Shown piece after piece: positions 10,248 through 18,964 of a stretch of 44,146 bases of DNA (the first letter of the stretch is position 1; every line of letters begins with the position of its first letter). A program made the position numbers and the translations under genes. The stretch comes from an actinobacterium SCGC AAA028-A23 (GTDB lineage: Bacteria; Actinomycetota; Actinomycetes; Nanopelagicales; Nanopelagicaceae). The stretch is from NCBI GenBank assembly GCA_000378905.1, contig KB900602.1, forward strand, positions 1-44,146, given 5' to 3'. Under the pieces are notes generated by a model. That model did not search any database and had not been told where the DNA came from. It saw only the letters and a list, made by a program, of their open reading frames with translations.

Positions 10248-11146
10248 GCCTAGTAATTATCTGCGGTGCTACGGCAACTGGAAAGAGTGATTTAGCAGTA
10301 TCAGTGGCAAAAGAGATTAATGCCGAGATTGTAAATGCCGATTCTATGCAACTTTATAAAGGTATGGATATTGGCACAGCAAAGCTTTCGCTTTTAGAGC
10401 GAGAAGGAATTAAACATCATTTACTTGATGAACTTGAAATCTCTGAAGAAGCAAATGTTTCTTGGTATCAAGGACAGGCTCGAAAGATAATAGATAATTT
10501 AATTGATAGTGGAAAATCTGTTGTGGTGGTTGGCGGAACTGGTTTATATATAAAAGCAATATTAGATGATTTAAATTTTCCAGACACCGATCCTGCTGTG
10601 AGGCAGAAACTTACAGATGAAGCTCAAGTATTAGGTAATGATCAGATGCATGCTCGACTTGCTACTTTAGATCCTGCTGCCGCACTTGCAATTCCAAAAG
10701 AAAATATTAGACGAGTTATCAGAGCTCTAGAAGTTATTGAAATTACAGGTAAGCCATTTACGGCAAATCTTCCCAAAGAGGCGAGTACCAAGTATCCAAA
10801 TGCATATCAATTTGGATTGGTTTTAGATCGAGAAAACCTAGATGAAAAAATTGATCGCCGGGTTGAAGGAATGTGGGAAAAAGGATTTGTTCGCGAAGTT
10901 ATGCAGTTAATGACTAAAGGCTTAGAGAAGGCCACAACGGCCAAGATGGCGCTTGGCTATAGCCAGATAATGAATTACTTAAATGGGGATTTTGATGAGA
11001 GTTTTGCTAAAGAGGAAACCAAGCGCGTAACCCGGGCCTATGCCCGAAGGCAAGAAACCTGGTTTTCACGGGATAACAGAATCAAATGGTTGGCCCCTGA
11101 AAGTAATCAAGGCCGACTAGAAAAACTCTTGGCTAGTATTAATTAA
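10244..11146 (+). CDS. miaA: tRNA dimethylallyltransferase MiaA
   Basis: 300 residues. The P-loop GATATGKSD occupies residues 8-16, followed by the family motifs [17 protein letters not shown] and [14 protein letters not shown]. MiaA transfers a dimethylallyl group to A37 of tRNAs, the step before MiaB. The start overlaps miaB by 4 bases and the stop overlaps dapF by 1 base (TAATG), which points to translational coupling. Confidence 0.96.
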   Translation: MSLVIICGATATGKSDLAVSVAKEINAEIVNADSMQLYKGMDIGTAKLSLLEREGIKHHLLDELEISEEANVSWYQGQARKIIDNLIDSGKSVVVVGGTGLYIKAILDDLNFPDTDPAVRQKLTDEAQVLGNDQMHARLATLDPAAALAIPKENIRRVIRALEVIEITGKPFTANLPKEASTKYPNAYQFGLVLDRENLDEKIDRRVEGMWEKGFVREVMQLMTKGLEKATTAKMALGYSQIMNYLNGDFDESFAKEETKRVTRAYARRQETWFSRDNRIKWLAPESNQGRLEKLLASIN

Positions 11147-11940
11147 TGATGAAGGCAACATATGGCCACGGCACACATAATGATTTTGTGTTGGTCTTTG
11201 ATGAGGCAGATCAGATCAAATTTACGCCAGAGCAGGTTAAGCGAATCTGTGATCGTAAAAATGGTGTTGGTAGTGATGGCCTAATAAGAATTGTGAAGAT
11301 TGATGGAGCCTGGTTCATGGATTATTTAAATGCCGATGGCTCACAAGCTGAGATGTGTGGCAATGGAATTCGGGTAATGGCTCGGTATTTAACCGATAAA
11401 GGACATCAACCAAGCGGAATCTATCCGATAAATACTAGAGATGGGCGTAAGTTTTTATCAGTTCCAGAATCTGGTGATATCACTGTAAATATGGGAAAGG
11501 TTAGCCAAGTTCCTGGTGAAATAAATGTTTCAACTGGCGCTAACTCATTTACAGGATTAAACATCGATATGGGAAACCCACATGCAGTGGTATTTGTTGA
11601 GAATATGGATTTAATTGGTGATTTAAAGAGTGCGCCTAAAGTTGAGCCAGCTGATGAGTATCCAGATGGGGTAAATGTTGAGTTTGTGAAGTTTCTGGAG
11701 AATGACCAGATTCAAATGCGCGTTCATGAGCGAGGAGTGGGAGAGACTCAATCCTGCGGTACTGGAACCTGCGCCGTGGCACTTGCTGCCACAATTGAAA
11801 AAAAGAAATCATTACCAGCTAAATGGATTATCAATCCACCTGGAGGCAGATTAATTGTTGAGATAGATGGTCATAGCAATGCCACACTCACAGGCCCTGC
11901 TGAACTCGTTAAAGAGGTTGAATTGGATAAATACTTGTGA
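11146..11940 (+). CDS. dapF: Diaminopimelate epimerase
   Basis: 264 residues, slightly shorter than many family members but with both catalytic cysteines: C71 in AEMCGNGIRVMARYL and C204 in GETQSCGTGTCAVA. DapF interconverts LL- and meso-diaminopimelate for lysine and peptidoglycan synthesis. A second ATG follows directly at 11149, so the first residue is uncertain by one. It overlaps miaA by 1 base and hflX by 4 bases, within the usual miaB-miaA-dapF-hflX run. Confidence 0.96.
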   Translation: MMKATYGHGTHNDFVLVFDEADQIKFTPEQVKRICDRKNGVGSDGLIRIVKIDGAWFMDYLNADGSQAEMCGNGIRVMARYLTDKGHQPSGIYPINTRDGRKFLSVPESGDITVNMGKVSQVPGEINVSTGANSFTGLNIDMGNPHAVVFVENMDLIGDLKSAPKVEPADEYPDGVNVEFVKFLENDQIQMRVHERGVGETQSCGTGTCAVALAATIEKKKSLPAKWIINPPGGRLIVEIDGHSNATLTGPAELVKEVELDKYL

Positions 11941-13388
11941 GTGAATCAAAGTTTGGCTCAGATGATGGGCTTGAAATTGATATTGATACTTTAATTCGAG
12001 AAAATGCCCAAGCGGTTGCAGATTATGAGCTACAAGATTCAGATGAAAGTAATAATCAAGATTTGCAAGATCGCCAGGCCCTGCGACGTGTCAATGGATT
12101 GTCGACTGAACTTCAAGATGTTTCAGATGCTGAATATCGTCAGCTGCGTCTTGAAAAGGTTGTATTGGTTGGCGTTTGGACTGAAGGCACCTCTAAAGAT
12201 GCCGACAATTCCCTAAAGGAATTAGCTGCTTTAGCTGAAACTGCTGGTTCACAAGTAATGGATGCTTTGATTCAGCGACGAGATAAACCAGATCCGGCTA
12301 CCTTTATAGGTTCTGGAAAGGTTACAGAGGTTCGCCAAGCTGTTGTTGCAACAGGTGCCGATACTGTGATCTGCGATGGTGAATTATCACCTGCGCAACT
12401 TCGAACTCTTGAACAAAAAGTTAAGGTTAAGGTTGTTGACCGGACGGCATTAATTTTAGATATCTTTGCACAGCATGCAAAAAGTCGAGAAGGTAAAGCA
12501 CAGGTTGAATTAGCCCAGATGTCATATATGTTGCCGCGATTGCGTGGTTGGGGTGAATCTTTGTCCCGGCAGTCTGGTGGAACTGGCGGTATTGGCGGTC
12601 GTGGTCCGGGTGAAACCAAGATTGAAACTGATCGCCGAAGAATTAATGACAAGATGTCTAAATTGCGAAGAGAGATTAAGGAAATGAAAATCTCTCGAGA
12701 TATCAAGCGCAATGAGCGTAGGAAAAATAACATTCCATCTGTTGCTATCGCTGGTTATACCAATGCAGGAAAATCCTCACTACTTAACAGATTAACTGGT
12801 GCGGATGTTTTGGTAGAAAATGCATTGTTTGCAACCTTGGATCCAACTGTAAGAAAAACTCAAAGCCATGATGGCCGGGTTTACACATTTGTAGATACTG
12901 TTGGTTTCGTCCGTCATCTACCCCATCAGTTGGTTGAAGCATTTAAATCAACACTTGAAGAGGTTTCCCAATCAGATTTAATTGTTCATGTTGTCGATGG
13001 CTCTCATCCTGATCCCATGGAGCAAATTCGTGCCGTTAGGCAGGTCATCAATGAAATTGGTGGCGGTGAAATCTTAGAAATTATTGCGATAAATAAAGCA
13101 GATATTGCAGCCCCAGAGGTTTTGATGGAGCTATTGCGAACAGAAAGCAGTGCTTATGCCATCTCTGCACGAACAGGTTATGGCGTTCCAACACTTGTTA
13201 AAGCAATTGAGTCAGCATTGCCAAAACCTAATGTTGAGATTAATGCGGTGATTCCATTTAGTCGCGGTGATTTAGTGAGCGCAGTCCATGAAACTGGTGA
13301 AATTATCTCTGAAGAGTATTTGCCAGAGGGAACAAAAATTCATGCAATGGTTGGTGGGGCTTTGGCAAGAAAAATTGAGTTACTTTAA
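11937..13388 (+). CDS. hflX: GTPase HflX
   Basis: 483 residues from a GTG start overlapping the dapF stop. An N-terminal HflX domain (about 75-200) leads to the glycine-rich stretch GGTGGIGGRGPGETKIETD and a helical linker. The GTPase domain has G1 GYTNAGKS at 273-280, G3 DTVGF and G4 NKAD. HflX binds the large ribosomal subunit and splits stalled ribosomes. The 3' end overlaps the convergent epimerase gene by 4 bases. Confidence 0.96.
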   Translation: MSESKFGSDDGLEIDIDTLIRENAQAVADYELQDSDESNNQDLQDRQALRRVNGLSTELQDVSDAEYRQLRLEKVVLVGVWTEGTSKDADNSLKELAALAETAGSQVMDALIQRRDKPDPATFIGSGKVTEVRQAVVATGADTVICDGELSPAQLRTLEQKVKVKVVDRTALILDIFAQHAKSREGKAQVELAQMSYMLPRLRGWGESLSRQSGGTGGIGGRGPGETKIETDRRRINDKMSKLRREIKEMKISRDIKRNERRKNNIPSVAIAGYTNAGKSSLLNRLTGADVLVENALFATLDPTVRKTQSHDGRVYTFVDTVGFVRHLPHQLVEAFKSTLEEVSQSDLIVHVVDGSHPDPMEQIRAVRQVINEIGGGEILEIIAINKADIAAPEVLMELLRTESSAYAISARTGYGVPTLVKAIESALPKPNVEINAVIPFSRGDLVSAVHETGEIISEEYLPEGTKIHAMVGGALARKIELL

Positions 13389-14389
13389 ACAATAAACCCA
13401 TTTGGAAATGGATCAGATGGATCAAGTAACCAGGTTGATTCACCCATTACCCAAGCTCGGCCAGTAACAGTTGGAACTATCGCAGGTAAATTTCCCACTT
13501 TAGTATGAGATTTAATTCGACCTTCAAATTGTGAGCCGATCCAAGATTCATTAATCAAAACATCATGATCTTTAAATTCACCTTTTGCATACATCTGTGC
13601 AAGGCGGGCGCTAGTTCCAGTGCCGCATGGTGATCGATCAAACCATCCTGGATGAATAGCCATCGCATTCTTCCAATGCAGTGAGTTATTTCCAGGGGCG
13701 ATGAAATCAATGTGATGACAAATTGCAATATCTGGATTTTCTGGGTGCACCGGCCTATTTTGTTGATTTATTGCATCACTTATTGCCAGCCCTGCGGTTA
13801 AGAATTTTTGTCCATTCTCACGTTTAAATTCAATTCCAATCCGATCGATCGGAATGATTGCATAGAAATTTCCACCAAATGCCATGTCATATTTAATTTT
13901 TCCGTATCCAGGAACATCAACTGTTTGGTCTAGTTGATATGAGAATGAGGGAACATTAGTCAATGTGACTTTTTCAGCTTTGCCATCTTTAACCTGCACA
14001 TCAACAACAACTAATCCTGCTGGAGTATCAAGACGTACCGTAGTTATTGGTTCAACAACTGGGACCAAGTTCTTTTCTACTAAAACTGTAGCCACACCAA
14101 TAGTTCCATGGCCACACATAGGAAGGCACCCGGAAACCTCAATGAAGATTACGCCCCAGTCAGCATCTGCTCTTGTGCTCTTTTGCAAGATAGCACCACT
14201 CATGGCTGGATGACCCCGTGGTTCATACATTAACCATTGTCGGAAGTGATCTAGATTTGCCATGAAGTGAAGACGTTTTTCAAACATGGTGTTACCAGGA
14301 ATCTCTTCAATTCCACTTGTAACTACGCGCGTGGGCATGCCTTCAGTGTGCGATTCCACTGTTGTAACAGTGCGCAGACTATTTTTCAC
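13385..14389 (-). CDS. 4-hydroxyproline 2-epimerase (proline racemase family)
   Basis: 334 residues. Both catalytic cysteines of the epimerase/racemase type are present: C92 in LPMCGHGTIG and C255 in DRSPCGTGT. A threonine at the second site would have meant a trans-3-hydroxyproline dehydratase, so that is excluded. MCGHGTIG and the operon partners favour trans-4-hydroxy-L-proline to cis-4-hydroxy-D-proline epimerisation over free proline racemisation. It is the last gene of the minus-strand operon, 4 bases after the aldolase-family gene. Its stop overlaps hflX tail to tail. Substrate is inferred from family and neighbours. Confidence 0.85.
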   Translation of the reverse strand: MKNSLRTVTTVESHTEGMPTRVVTSGIEEIPGNTMFEKRLHFMANLDHFRQWLMYEPRGHPAMSGAILQKSTRADADWGVIFIEVSGCLPMCGHGTIGVATVLVEKNLVPVVEPITTVRLDTPAGLVVVDVQVKDGKAEKVTLTNVPSFSYQLDQTVDVPGYGKIKYDMAFGGNFYAIIPIDRIGIEFKRENGQKFLTAGLAISDAINQQNRPVHPENPDIAICHHIDFIAPGNNSLHWKNAMAIHPGWFDRSPCGTGTSARLAQMYAKGEFKDHDVLINESWIGSQFEGRIKSHTKVGNLPAIVPTVTGRAWVMGESTWLLDPSDPFPNGFIV

Positions 14390-14393
14390 TTAA

Positions 14394-15296
14394 TTATTTT
14401 CTGTTTTTGTAAAAATCTAATACTTGCTTAATATCTTTATTAAGCTGGGCCATATCATTTGCTGGAAGTGGCAATCTTGGCAATCTCGTTGGACCGCCAT
14501 AGCGACCGACAGCCTCCATTGCTACTTTAATTGCAACAATAAACTCTTTTCGGCTATCCCAATTAAATAGGTTATGGACAGCTGCATATATTGGCTTTGC
14601 TTCATCATATTTGCCCGCCACACAAAGGTTATAAAGCTCAACTGATTCTTTTGGTAGTGCATTTGGAAATCCAGCGATCCAGCCAACAACGCCACCAGTT
14701 GAAAGTTCAAGTAAAACATCATCTGCGCCAACTAGAACTTCAATTCTTGGGGCGTAGTGATGTAATTGCCAAACTCTGCGGACATCTCCAGAAAATTCCT
14801 TAATCGCCACCACATTCTCGGCAGCTTCAGCAATTCGACCCACCAACTGAGGTGTTAGATCAACCTTGGTATCAAATGGATTGTTGTATGCAATTATTGG
14901 TAAACCAACTTTGCTTACCTCTTTATAGTGGGCAATGATCTCTTCATCATTTGCTCTATATGCAGTTGGCGGAAGCAACATTACGCACTTAGCACCTAAT
15001 TCAGCAGCTTGCTCAGTCCAACGTCGAGATTCGGCCGCACCATATGCAGCAACACCTGGAACAACATTAAATCCAGCCGGAGCGGCCTCTAAAGCAGTTT
15101 TTAAAACTTGAGTTCGCTCTTCAGGTGTTAGTACTTGGTACTCACCAAGTGAACCATTTGGGATCGCACCGTGCACACCATTTGCTGCTTGCCACTTAAT
15201 GTGGTCGGCATATTTATCAAAATCTATTGAAAGATCAGATTTAAATGGAAGTGCGGTTGCGGTTAGTACTCCATGCCAAGGTTTATTAGGTGTCAT
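14394..15296 (-). CDS. DapA/NanA-family lyase, probable 1-pyrroline-4-hydroxy-2-carboxylate deaminase
   Basis: 300 residues with the TIM-barrel dihydrodipicolinate synthase fold. The Schiff-base lysine is K166 (VAIKEFSGD) and the catalytic tyrosine is Y137 (IAYNNP). The substrate-loop motif reads PNGSLGEY instead of the TTGE of true DapA, which argues against lysine biosynthesis. In known hydroxyproline pathways this family converts pyrroline hydroxycarboxylate, the dehydrogenase product, to 2-oxoglutarate semialdehyde. It lies between the dehydrogenase subunits and the epimerase. Other DapA-family lyase activities cannot be excluded from sequence. Confidence 0.8.
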   Translation of the reverse strand: MTPNKPWHGVLTATALPFKSDLSIDFDKYADHIKWQAANGVHGAIPNGSLGEYQVLTPEERTQVLKTALEAAPAGFNVVPGVAAYGAAESRRWTEQAAELGAKCVMLLPPTAYRANDEEIIAHYKEVSKVGLPIIAYNNPFDTKVDLTPQLVGRIAEAAENVVAIKEFSGDVRRVWQLHHYAPRIEVLVGADDVLLELSTGGVVGWIAGFPNALPKESVELYNLCVAGKYDEAKPIYAAVHNLFNWDSRKEFIVAIKVAMEAVGRYGGPTRLPRLPLPANDMAQLNKDIKQVLDFYKNRK

Positions 15297-15305
15297 GGCT
15301 AAACC

Positions 15306-16691
15306 TTATTCGCCTGCTGCTAAAACACCAAGTGGAATTGGTGAAATTATTGGACGGTTCACAGCAGAGATCCGGTCTGTATCGGTAGGTGAGATATTCA
15401 ATTCAGCCGCTACTAGATCAACAACCGATCTGCCACACACTCTGCCCTGACAAAGACCCATGCCGCATCGAGTAAATAATTTTGCAGTTCTTGAATCAGT
15501 TGCACCAAGCTCCTCGATTGCATACTTCAAATTGCCAACCGAAACCTCTTCGCATCTACATACTGTGGTTTCATTCTTTAACCAAGTTAGCCAGCCAGAT
15601 TTAACTGGATAGGACCTTATTAATGCATCTGCAAATCTTTGTTTTTTAGCTCGTCTTTTTTTATGAGCTCTTGAAATTTCAACCTTGCAGCCAACAAATT
15701 TGGCTGCCGATATTCCAGCAATTACTCCCTCTGCCATTGAAAGCTCAGCTCCGCCTATTCCAGTTAATTCACCAGCAACAAATATTCCAGGGATAGAGCT
15801 TTGTTGATTTGAATCTGCCTCTGCTACCACACCTTTATCCCTTGCAACCTTTAATTTACAACCCAAAGCTCCAGCCAACGAGGTATCGGCGGTAAAACCC
15901 CATCCAATTGCTGCAACATCACATTTAACATTTCGAGTTTTCTTCACCTTAAAATTTCGCTTAATGGTTGCAACATCAACAGATTCTAATTTTCCGTCAA
16001 CACCTTTATGGGCAGCAATTACTGCAACTCCAAATCTGGCCCTTACTTTGCCTTGACTGATAGTTTTTATATAGTAAAAAGCCTCTTTTAATTTTGTGAT
16101 GTTTTCCAACAATGTAAGCGGGGAGAGGAGCCAACGTTTTGATTTATTTGCCTCAAGCAACTCAACTACTTGACCACCGGCTTTAATAATTCCAGCAGCA
16201 ACTGGTAGAAGGAATGGACCACTTCCAGCAACAACAACTTTATTTCCAGCTAAAACACCATGACCTTTAATCAAAGATTGAACACCACCGGGTGTCATTA
16301 CACCGGGAATATCCCAACCAGGAAATGGCAAAGTGCGGTCATACGCACCTGTACACAAAACTAGATTTGCAGTATTGATTATTTTTTCTCCGCCTTGATG
16401 CAGAACTCTTAAGGTATTAACACCATCTTTGTGGCTTGCACTCCAAATTTGCGCACCATTCCAGACAGAGATTTCCTTACGAGCTTTAACTGCATTCATT
16501 AAAAGCATTCCAGTATCAAGGTCAAAGTGTTGATCCTTCTGACTCTCAATTGGCTCACTTGAATTTCGCCAGTACTGGCCACCTAATCTTTGATTACTGT
16601 CCAACAACAAAACTGGCGCACCGGCAGCTGCTGCGGCTAATGCTGCACTTAATCCGGCAGGGCCTGCACCAACGATTACTACATTATGCAT
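15306..16691 (-). CDS. FAD/NAD(P)-binding subunit with BFD-like iron-sulfur domain (D-hydroxyproline dehydrogenase / HcnB-like)
   Basis: 461 residues. An N-terminal FAD-binding GxGxxG (VVIVGAGPAGLSAALAAA, residues 3-20), a second dinucleotide site (VVVAGSGPFLL) and a C-terminal [2Fe-2S] BFD-like domain with C378, C380, C409 and C414 are visible. The architecture matches the HcnB/OoxA/hydroxyproline dehydrogenase alpha-subunit family. Together with the small ferredoxin-like gene and the DAO-like gene it would form a three-subunit D-hydroxyproline dehydrogenase. Its start overlaps the ferredoxin-like gene by 8 bases. Confidence 0.82.
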   Translation of the reverse strand: MHNVVIVGAGPAGLSAALAAAAAGAPVLLLDSNQRLGGQYWRNSSEPIESQKDQHFDLDTGMLLMNAVKARKEISVWNGAQIWSASHKDGVNTLRVLHQGGEKIINTANLVLCTGAYDRTLPFPGWDIPGVMTPGGVQSLIKGHGVLAGNKVVVAGSGPFLLPVAAGIIKAGGQVVELLEANKSKRWLLSPLTLLENITKLKEAFYYIKTISQGKVRARFGVAVIAAHKGVDGKLESVDVATIKRNFKVKKTRNVKCDVAAIGWGFTADTSLAGALGCKLKVARDKGVVAEADSNQQSSIPGIFVAGELTGIGGAELSMAEGVIAGISAAKFVGCKVEISRAHKKRRAKKQRFADALIRSYPVKSGWLTWLKNETTVCRCEEVSVGNLKYAIEELGATDSRTAKLFTRCGMGLCQGRVCGRSVVDLVAAELNISPTDTDRISAVNRPIISPIPLGVLAAGE

Positions 16692-16947
16692 GGCTACCTA
16701 CTTGAGTTTGAACATTCATGCCAGCAGTAACTTCTATCAGGCATGCCCGTTGATTTCCAACTCCATTAATGACAACTAAACAATCAAAGCAAATACCAAT
16801 CCCACAGAAAACACCCCGCTCATTTTCGTTAAATCTAGTTGTTCTAAGGGTGCGTTGATTTGCCGCAAGTAATGCTGCACCCACAGATTGGCCTGGCAGA
16901 GCCAACATTTTTTGGCCATCAAATGTAAATTCAATATTAGATTGCAA
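16684..16947 (-). CDS. Small [2Fe-2S] subunit, HcnA-like
   Basis: 87 residues, a single ferredoxin-like (Fer2_4) domain. The cluster ligands are C48, C53, C56 and C69 in the pattern FCGIGICFDC and RAC. Homologous small subunits carry electrons between the two flavoprotein subunits of HcnABC-type amino-acid dehydrogenases. It overlaps the DAO-like gene by 11 bases and the larger flavoprotein gene by 8 bases, so the three should be made in matched amounts. Confidence 0.83.
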   Translation of the reverse strand: MQSNIEFTFDGQKMLALPGQSVGAALLAANQRTLRTTRFNENERGVFCGIGICFDCLVVINGVGNQRACLIEVTAGMNVQTQVGSHA

Positions 16948-18094
16948 GCGCTTCTCCTTCTTTAAATCGCTTCGGAGAAAAAGGTGTTGGATCCATAAAT
17001 GCTTTTGTTCCGGTAATTTGTGAAACTAGTAGTTCACCAGTTGCCGGAGCTAATCCAATACCAGCACCTTCATGTCCTGCTGCATGCCAAAGACCTGAAA
17101 CATTCGCATCCTCACCAATTACTGGCAAATGGTCAGGGGCGTAGGGACGAAAACCGCGATATGCCCGAAGTAGTGCAATATTGGAGAGTATTGGAAAAAG
17201 TGAGATCGCTTGTCTGGCAAGCTGGCGAAGAACTGCAACATCTAGATCTGATTTGAAACCAACTCGTTCTCGAGATGCACCTATTAAAATCGTTCCACTT
17301 TCTGTTCCCTCTACAACAGCAGAAGATTGCAGATCAGCATCACTGCTTGCAACATTGGCAACATAATCTGCATCATAAACTTTATGGTGCACGATCTTTG
17401 GAGCTGGCGCAGTAACTAAAATAAATCCACGTCTTGGCATAATCGGGAGGTAGGATCCAGCCATTTTTGCGACCTCACCAGCCCAGGTTCCAGTGGCATT
17501 AATAATTATTGGGCTGCTGTAGCGATTCTTTTCGGTAACTAAGCCAACAACTTTTCCAGATTCAACAGTTATTGATTTAACATTTTCTCCTTGCATGAAA
17601 ACTCCACCTCGCTTGCGAACTGCGCGCATGATGCAGGCTGCCGCCAGCATTGGTTGACATTGTGCATCCTGCGGATAAAGAACTGCGTACTCAACATCTT
17701 TTGAAATATGTGGCTCAATCTGTCTAATTCCAGCTGCATCTAATTGAACGACCTCAATACCATTTTGGGCTTGCAGTTTTGAAAGTTTTTTAAGATTATC
17801 AATTCCTTGTGAGCTTCGAGATATAACAACGCCGCCCTTATCTTCTAACTCAAACCCGCCACCAACATCGGTATTTAATTCAAACCAGGCATCTCTAGAT
17901 CTAAGTGCAAGTGTTAATTCTGCAGAGGGCTCTTTGTCTGAAACTAAAATATTTCCTTCACCAGCCCCAGTAGTTCCACTGGCAACTGGACCTCGATCAA
18001 TGACTAAAACTTTCAAACCCGCATTAGTTAGCGCCAGGGCAGCACATGCACCAACTAACCCTGCGCCAATCACAATCGCATCTGGGTTTTTCAT
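16937..18094 (-). CDS. DAO-family FAD oxidoreductase (catalytic subunit, probable D-hydroxyproline dehydrogenase)
   Basis: 385 residues, first gene of the minus-strand operon. The N-terminal FAD motif is VIGAGLVGACAALALT (about 6-21), and the C-terminal region GLWHAAGHEGAGIGLAPATG is the second FAD-contact motif of the D-amino-acid oxidase/glycine oxidase family. In HcnC-like and hydroxyproline dehydrogenase complexes this subunit oxidises the D-amino acid. The downstream epimerase and deaminase make cis-4-hydroxy-D-proline the likely substrate. Alternatives include sarcosine- or glycine-type amines. The ATG at 18094 follows a 259-base regulatory gap. Confidence 0.82.
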   Translation of the reverse strand: MKNPDAIVIGAGLVGACAALALTNAGLKVLVIDRGPVASGTTGAGEGNILVSDKEPSAELTLALRSRDAWFELNTDVGGGFELEDKGGVVISRSSQGIDNLKKLSKLQAQNGIEVVQLDAAGIRQIEPHISKDVEYAVLYPQDAQCQPMLAAACIMRAVRKRGGVFMQGENVKSITVESGKVVGLVTEKNRYSSPIIINATGTWAGEVAKMAGSYLPIMPRRGFILVTAPAPKIVHHKVYDADYVANVASSDADLQSSAVVEGTESGTILIGASRERVGFKSDLDVAVLRQLARQAISLFPILSNIALLRAYRGFRPYAPDHLPVIGEDANVSGLWHAAGHEGAGIGLAPATGELLVSQITGTKAFMDPTPFSPKRFKEGEALAI

Positions 18095-18353
18095 GAAGCA
18101 AATCTACTGTTAGTGGCCCTAATTTAACTATCAGCAGTGGGAAACTTCACTAACAAAAAGTGATTAAATCGATCATTTAAAGCAAATACTCACCTTTGAA
18201 GAACCGCTTGTTGGGCAATCGCCAGAATGGGGACGGTATCGAACCGGTGAGGTGGGTTTTACTAATTGAAACTTTGATTGATGTTCCTATAAAAGCTTTC
18301 CACAGTTTCTTACTTTTTATCTAAAGAACCGAAAAATAATATTTGATACACCC
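18095..18353. promoter_or_regulatory. Divergent control region between hydroxyproline operon and comEA
   Basis: The longest gene-free stretch in the window, 259 bases. Left part: an 8-base inverted repeat TGTTAGTG (18108-18115) / CACTAACA (18148-18155) and a palindrome TTAAAT-CGATC-ATTTAA (18164-18180), both placed to control the minus-strand operon. Right part: an AT-rich segment with TAATAT at 18337-18342 as a possible -10 for comEA, whose ATG is at 18354. No tRNA, riboswitch or ORF was recognised. Confidence 0.5.
18164..18180. promoter_or_regulatory. Candidate operator palindrome TTAAAT-N5-ATTTAA
   Basis: Perfect 6-base arms TTAAAT and ATTTAA around CGATC, centred about 78 bases upstream of the DAO-like gene start. 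Size and symmetry suit a dimeric repressor such as a GntR- or LacI-type protein, but no regulator gene lies in this operon. AT-rich palindromes can arise by chance in this genome, so the call is tentative. Confidence 0.35.
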
Positions 18354-18935
18354 ATGGTTGATATGAATCTAACGCAGGAACAAAGAAGAGGCCTAATACT
18401 GGTTTTTACATTAAGCATTGGGATAGGCGCATTTTATTTTTTAAACTCTCGCCCACAACCTCTGACACAGGCCGTGGATGTTGTTACCCCTTTAATTAAT
18501 CAGGTCGAGCAAAGTAAATTGATAATAAATGTAGCCGGAAAGGTTAAGAGTCCAGGCGTTTATCAATTACCACCAGGCTCTCGAGTAATTGATGCAATTG
18601 AGGCAGCAGGTAATCATCTAAAAGGAGTTGATATCTCTGACATTAATTTAGCTAGGTTGCTAGTTGATGGTGAACAAATCCTAGTTGGTGGAAACCGTCT
18701 TCAATCTAGTAAATCTGTTGCCAGGAAGATAACCGTAGATAATCCATTAGACATAAACCGAGCCACCTTGGCGCAATTAGATACTTTGCCCGGCATTGGC
18801 CCAGTCACTGCACAAAGAATAATTGATTATCGAAACAAGGTTGGAAGGATTAATGCGTTAGACGAGCTAAAGAAGATTTCCGGATTGGGTGGTGCAAAGT
18901 TTGAGGAGATAAAATCGTTGTTGCGCGTTATGTAG
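18354..18935 (+). CDS. comEA: Competence DNA-binding protein ComEA
   Basis: 193 residues. A single N-terminal membrane segment (about 11-30) is followed by an SLBB domain (LIINVAGKVKSPGVYQLPPG, about 59-120) and a C-terminal pair of helix-hairpin-helix motifs (DINRATLAQLDTLPGIG and ELKKISGLGGAKFEEI). ComEA binds incoming double-stranded DNA outside the membrane and hands it to ComEC, the next gene. The next start lies 29 bases downstream. Complete and undamaged. Confidence 0.94.
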   Translation: MVDMNLTQEQRRGLILVFTLSIGIGAFYFLNSRPQPLTQAVDVVTPLINQVEQSKLIINVAGKVKSPGVYQLPPGSRVIDAIEAAGNHLKGVDISDINLARLLVDGEQILVGGNRLQSSKSVARKITVDNPLDINRATLAQLDTLPGIGPVTAQRIIDYRNKVGRINALDELKKISGLGGAKFEEIKSLLRVM

Positions 18936-18964
18936 ATTATCGCTTATTCGTAATCAGTTTAAGT

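Noticed and set aside
11146-11940. DapF as a truncated gene because it is 264 residues
   Set aside because: Both catalytic cysteines and the C-terminal region are present and the gene is in frame with its operon neighbours.
14394-15296. Annotation as DapA, 4-hydroxy-tetrahydrodipicolinate synthase
   Set aside because: The substrate loop reads PNGSLGEY, not the TTGE type, and the gene is in a hydroxyproline-type catabolic operon, whereas a biosynthetic dapA normally lies just upstream of rnj in actinobacteria.
18233-18248. T-arm-like sequence on the minus strand (CGGTTCGATACCG), possible tRNA or integration-site relic beside the hydroxyproline operon
   Set aside because: Only a 4-pair stem holds, the acceptor and anticodon arms are missing on the upstream side, and no matching copy flanks the other end of the operon near 13385.
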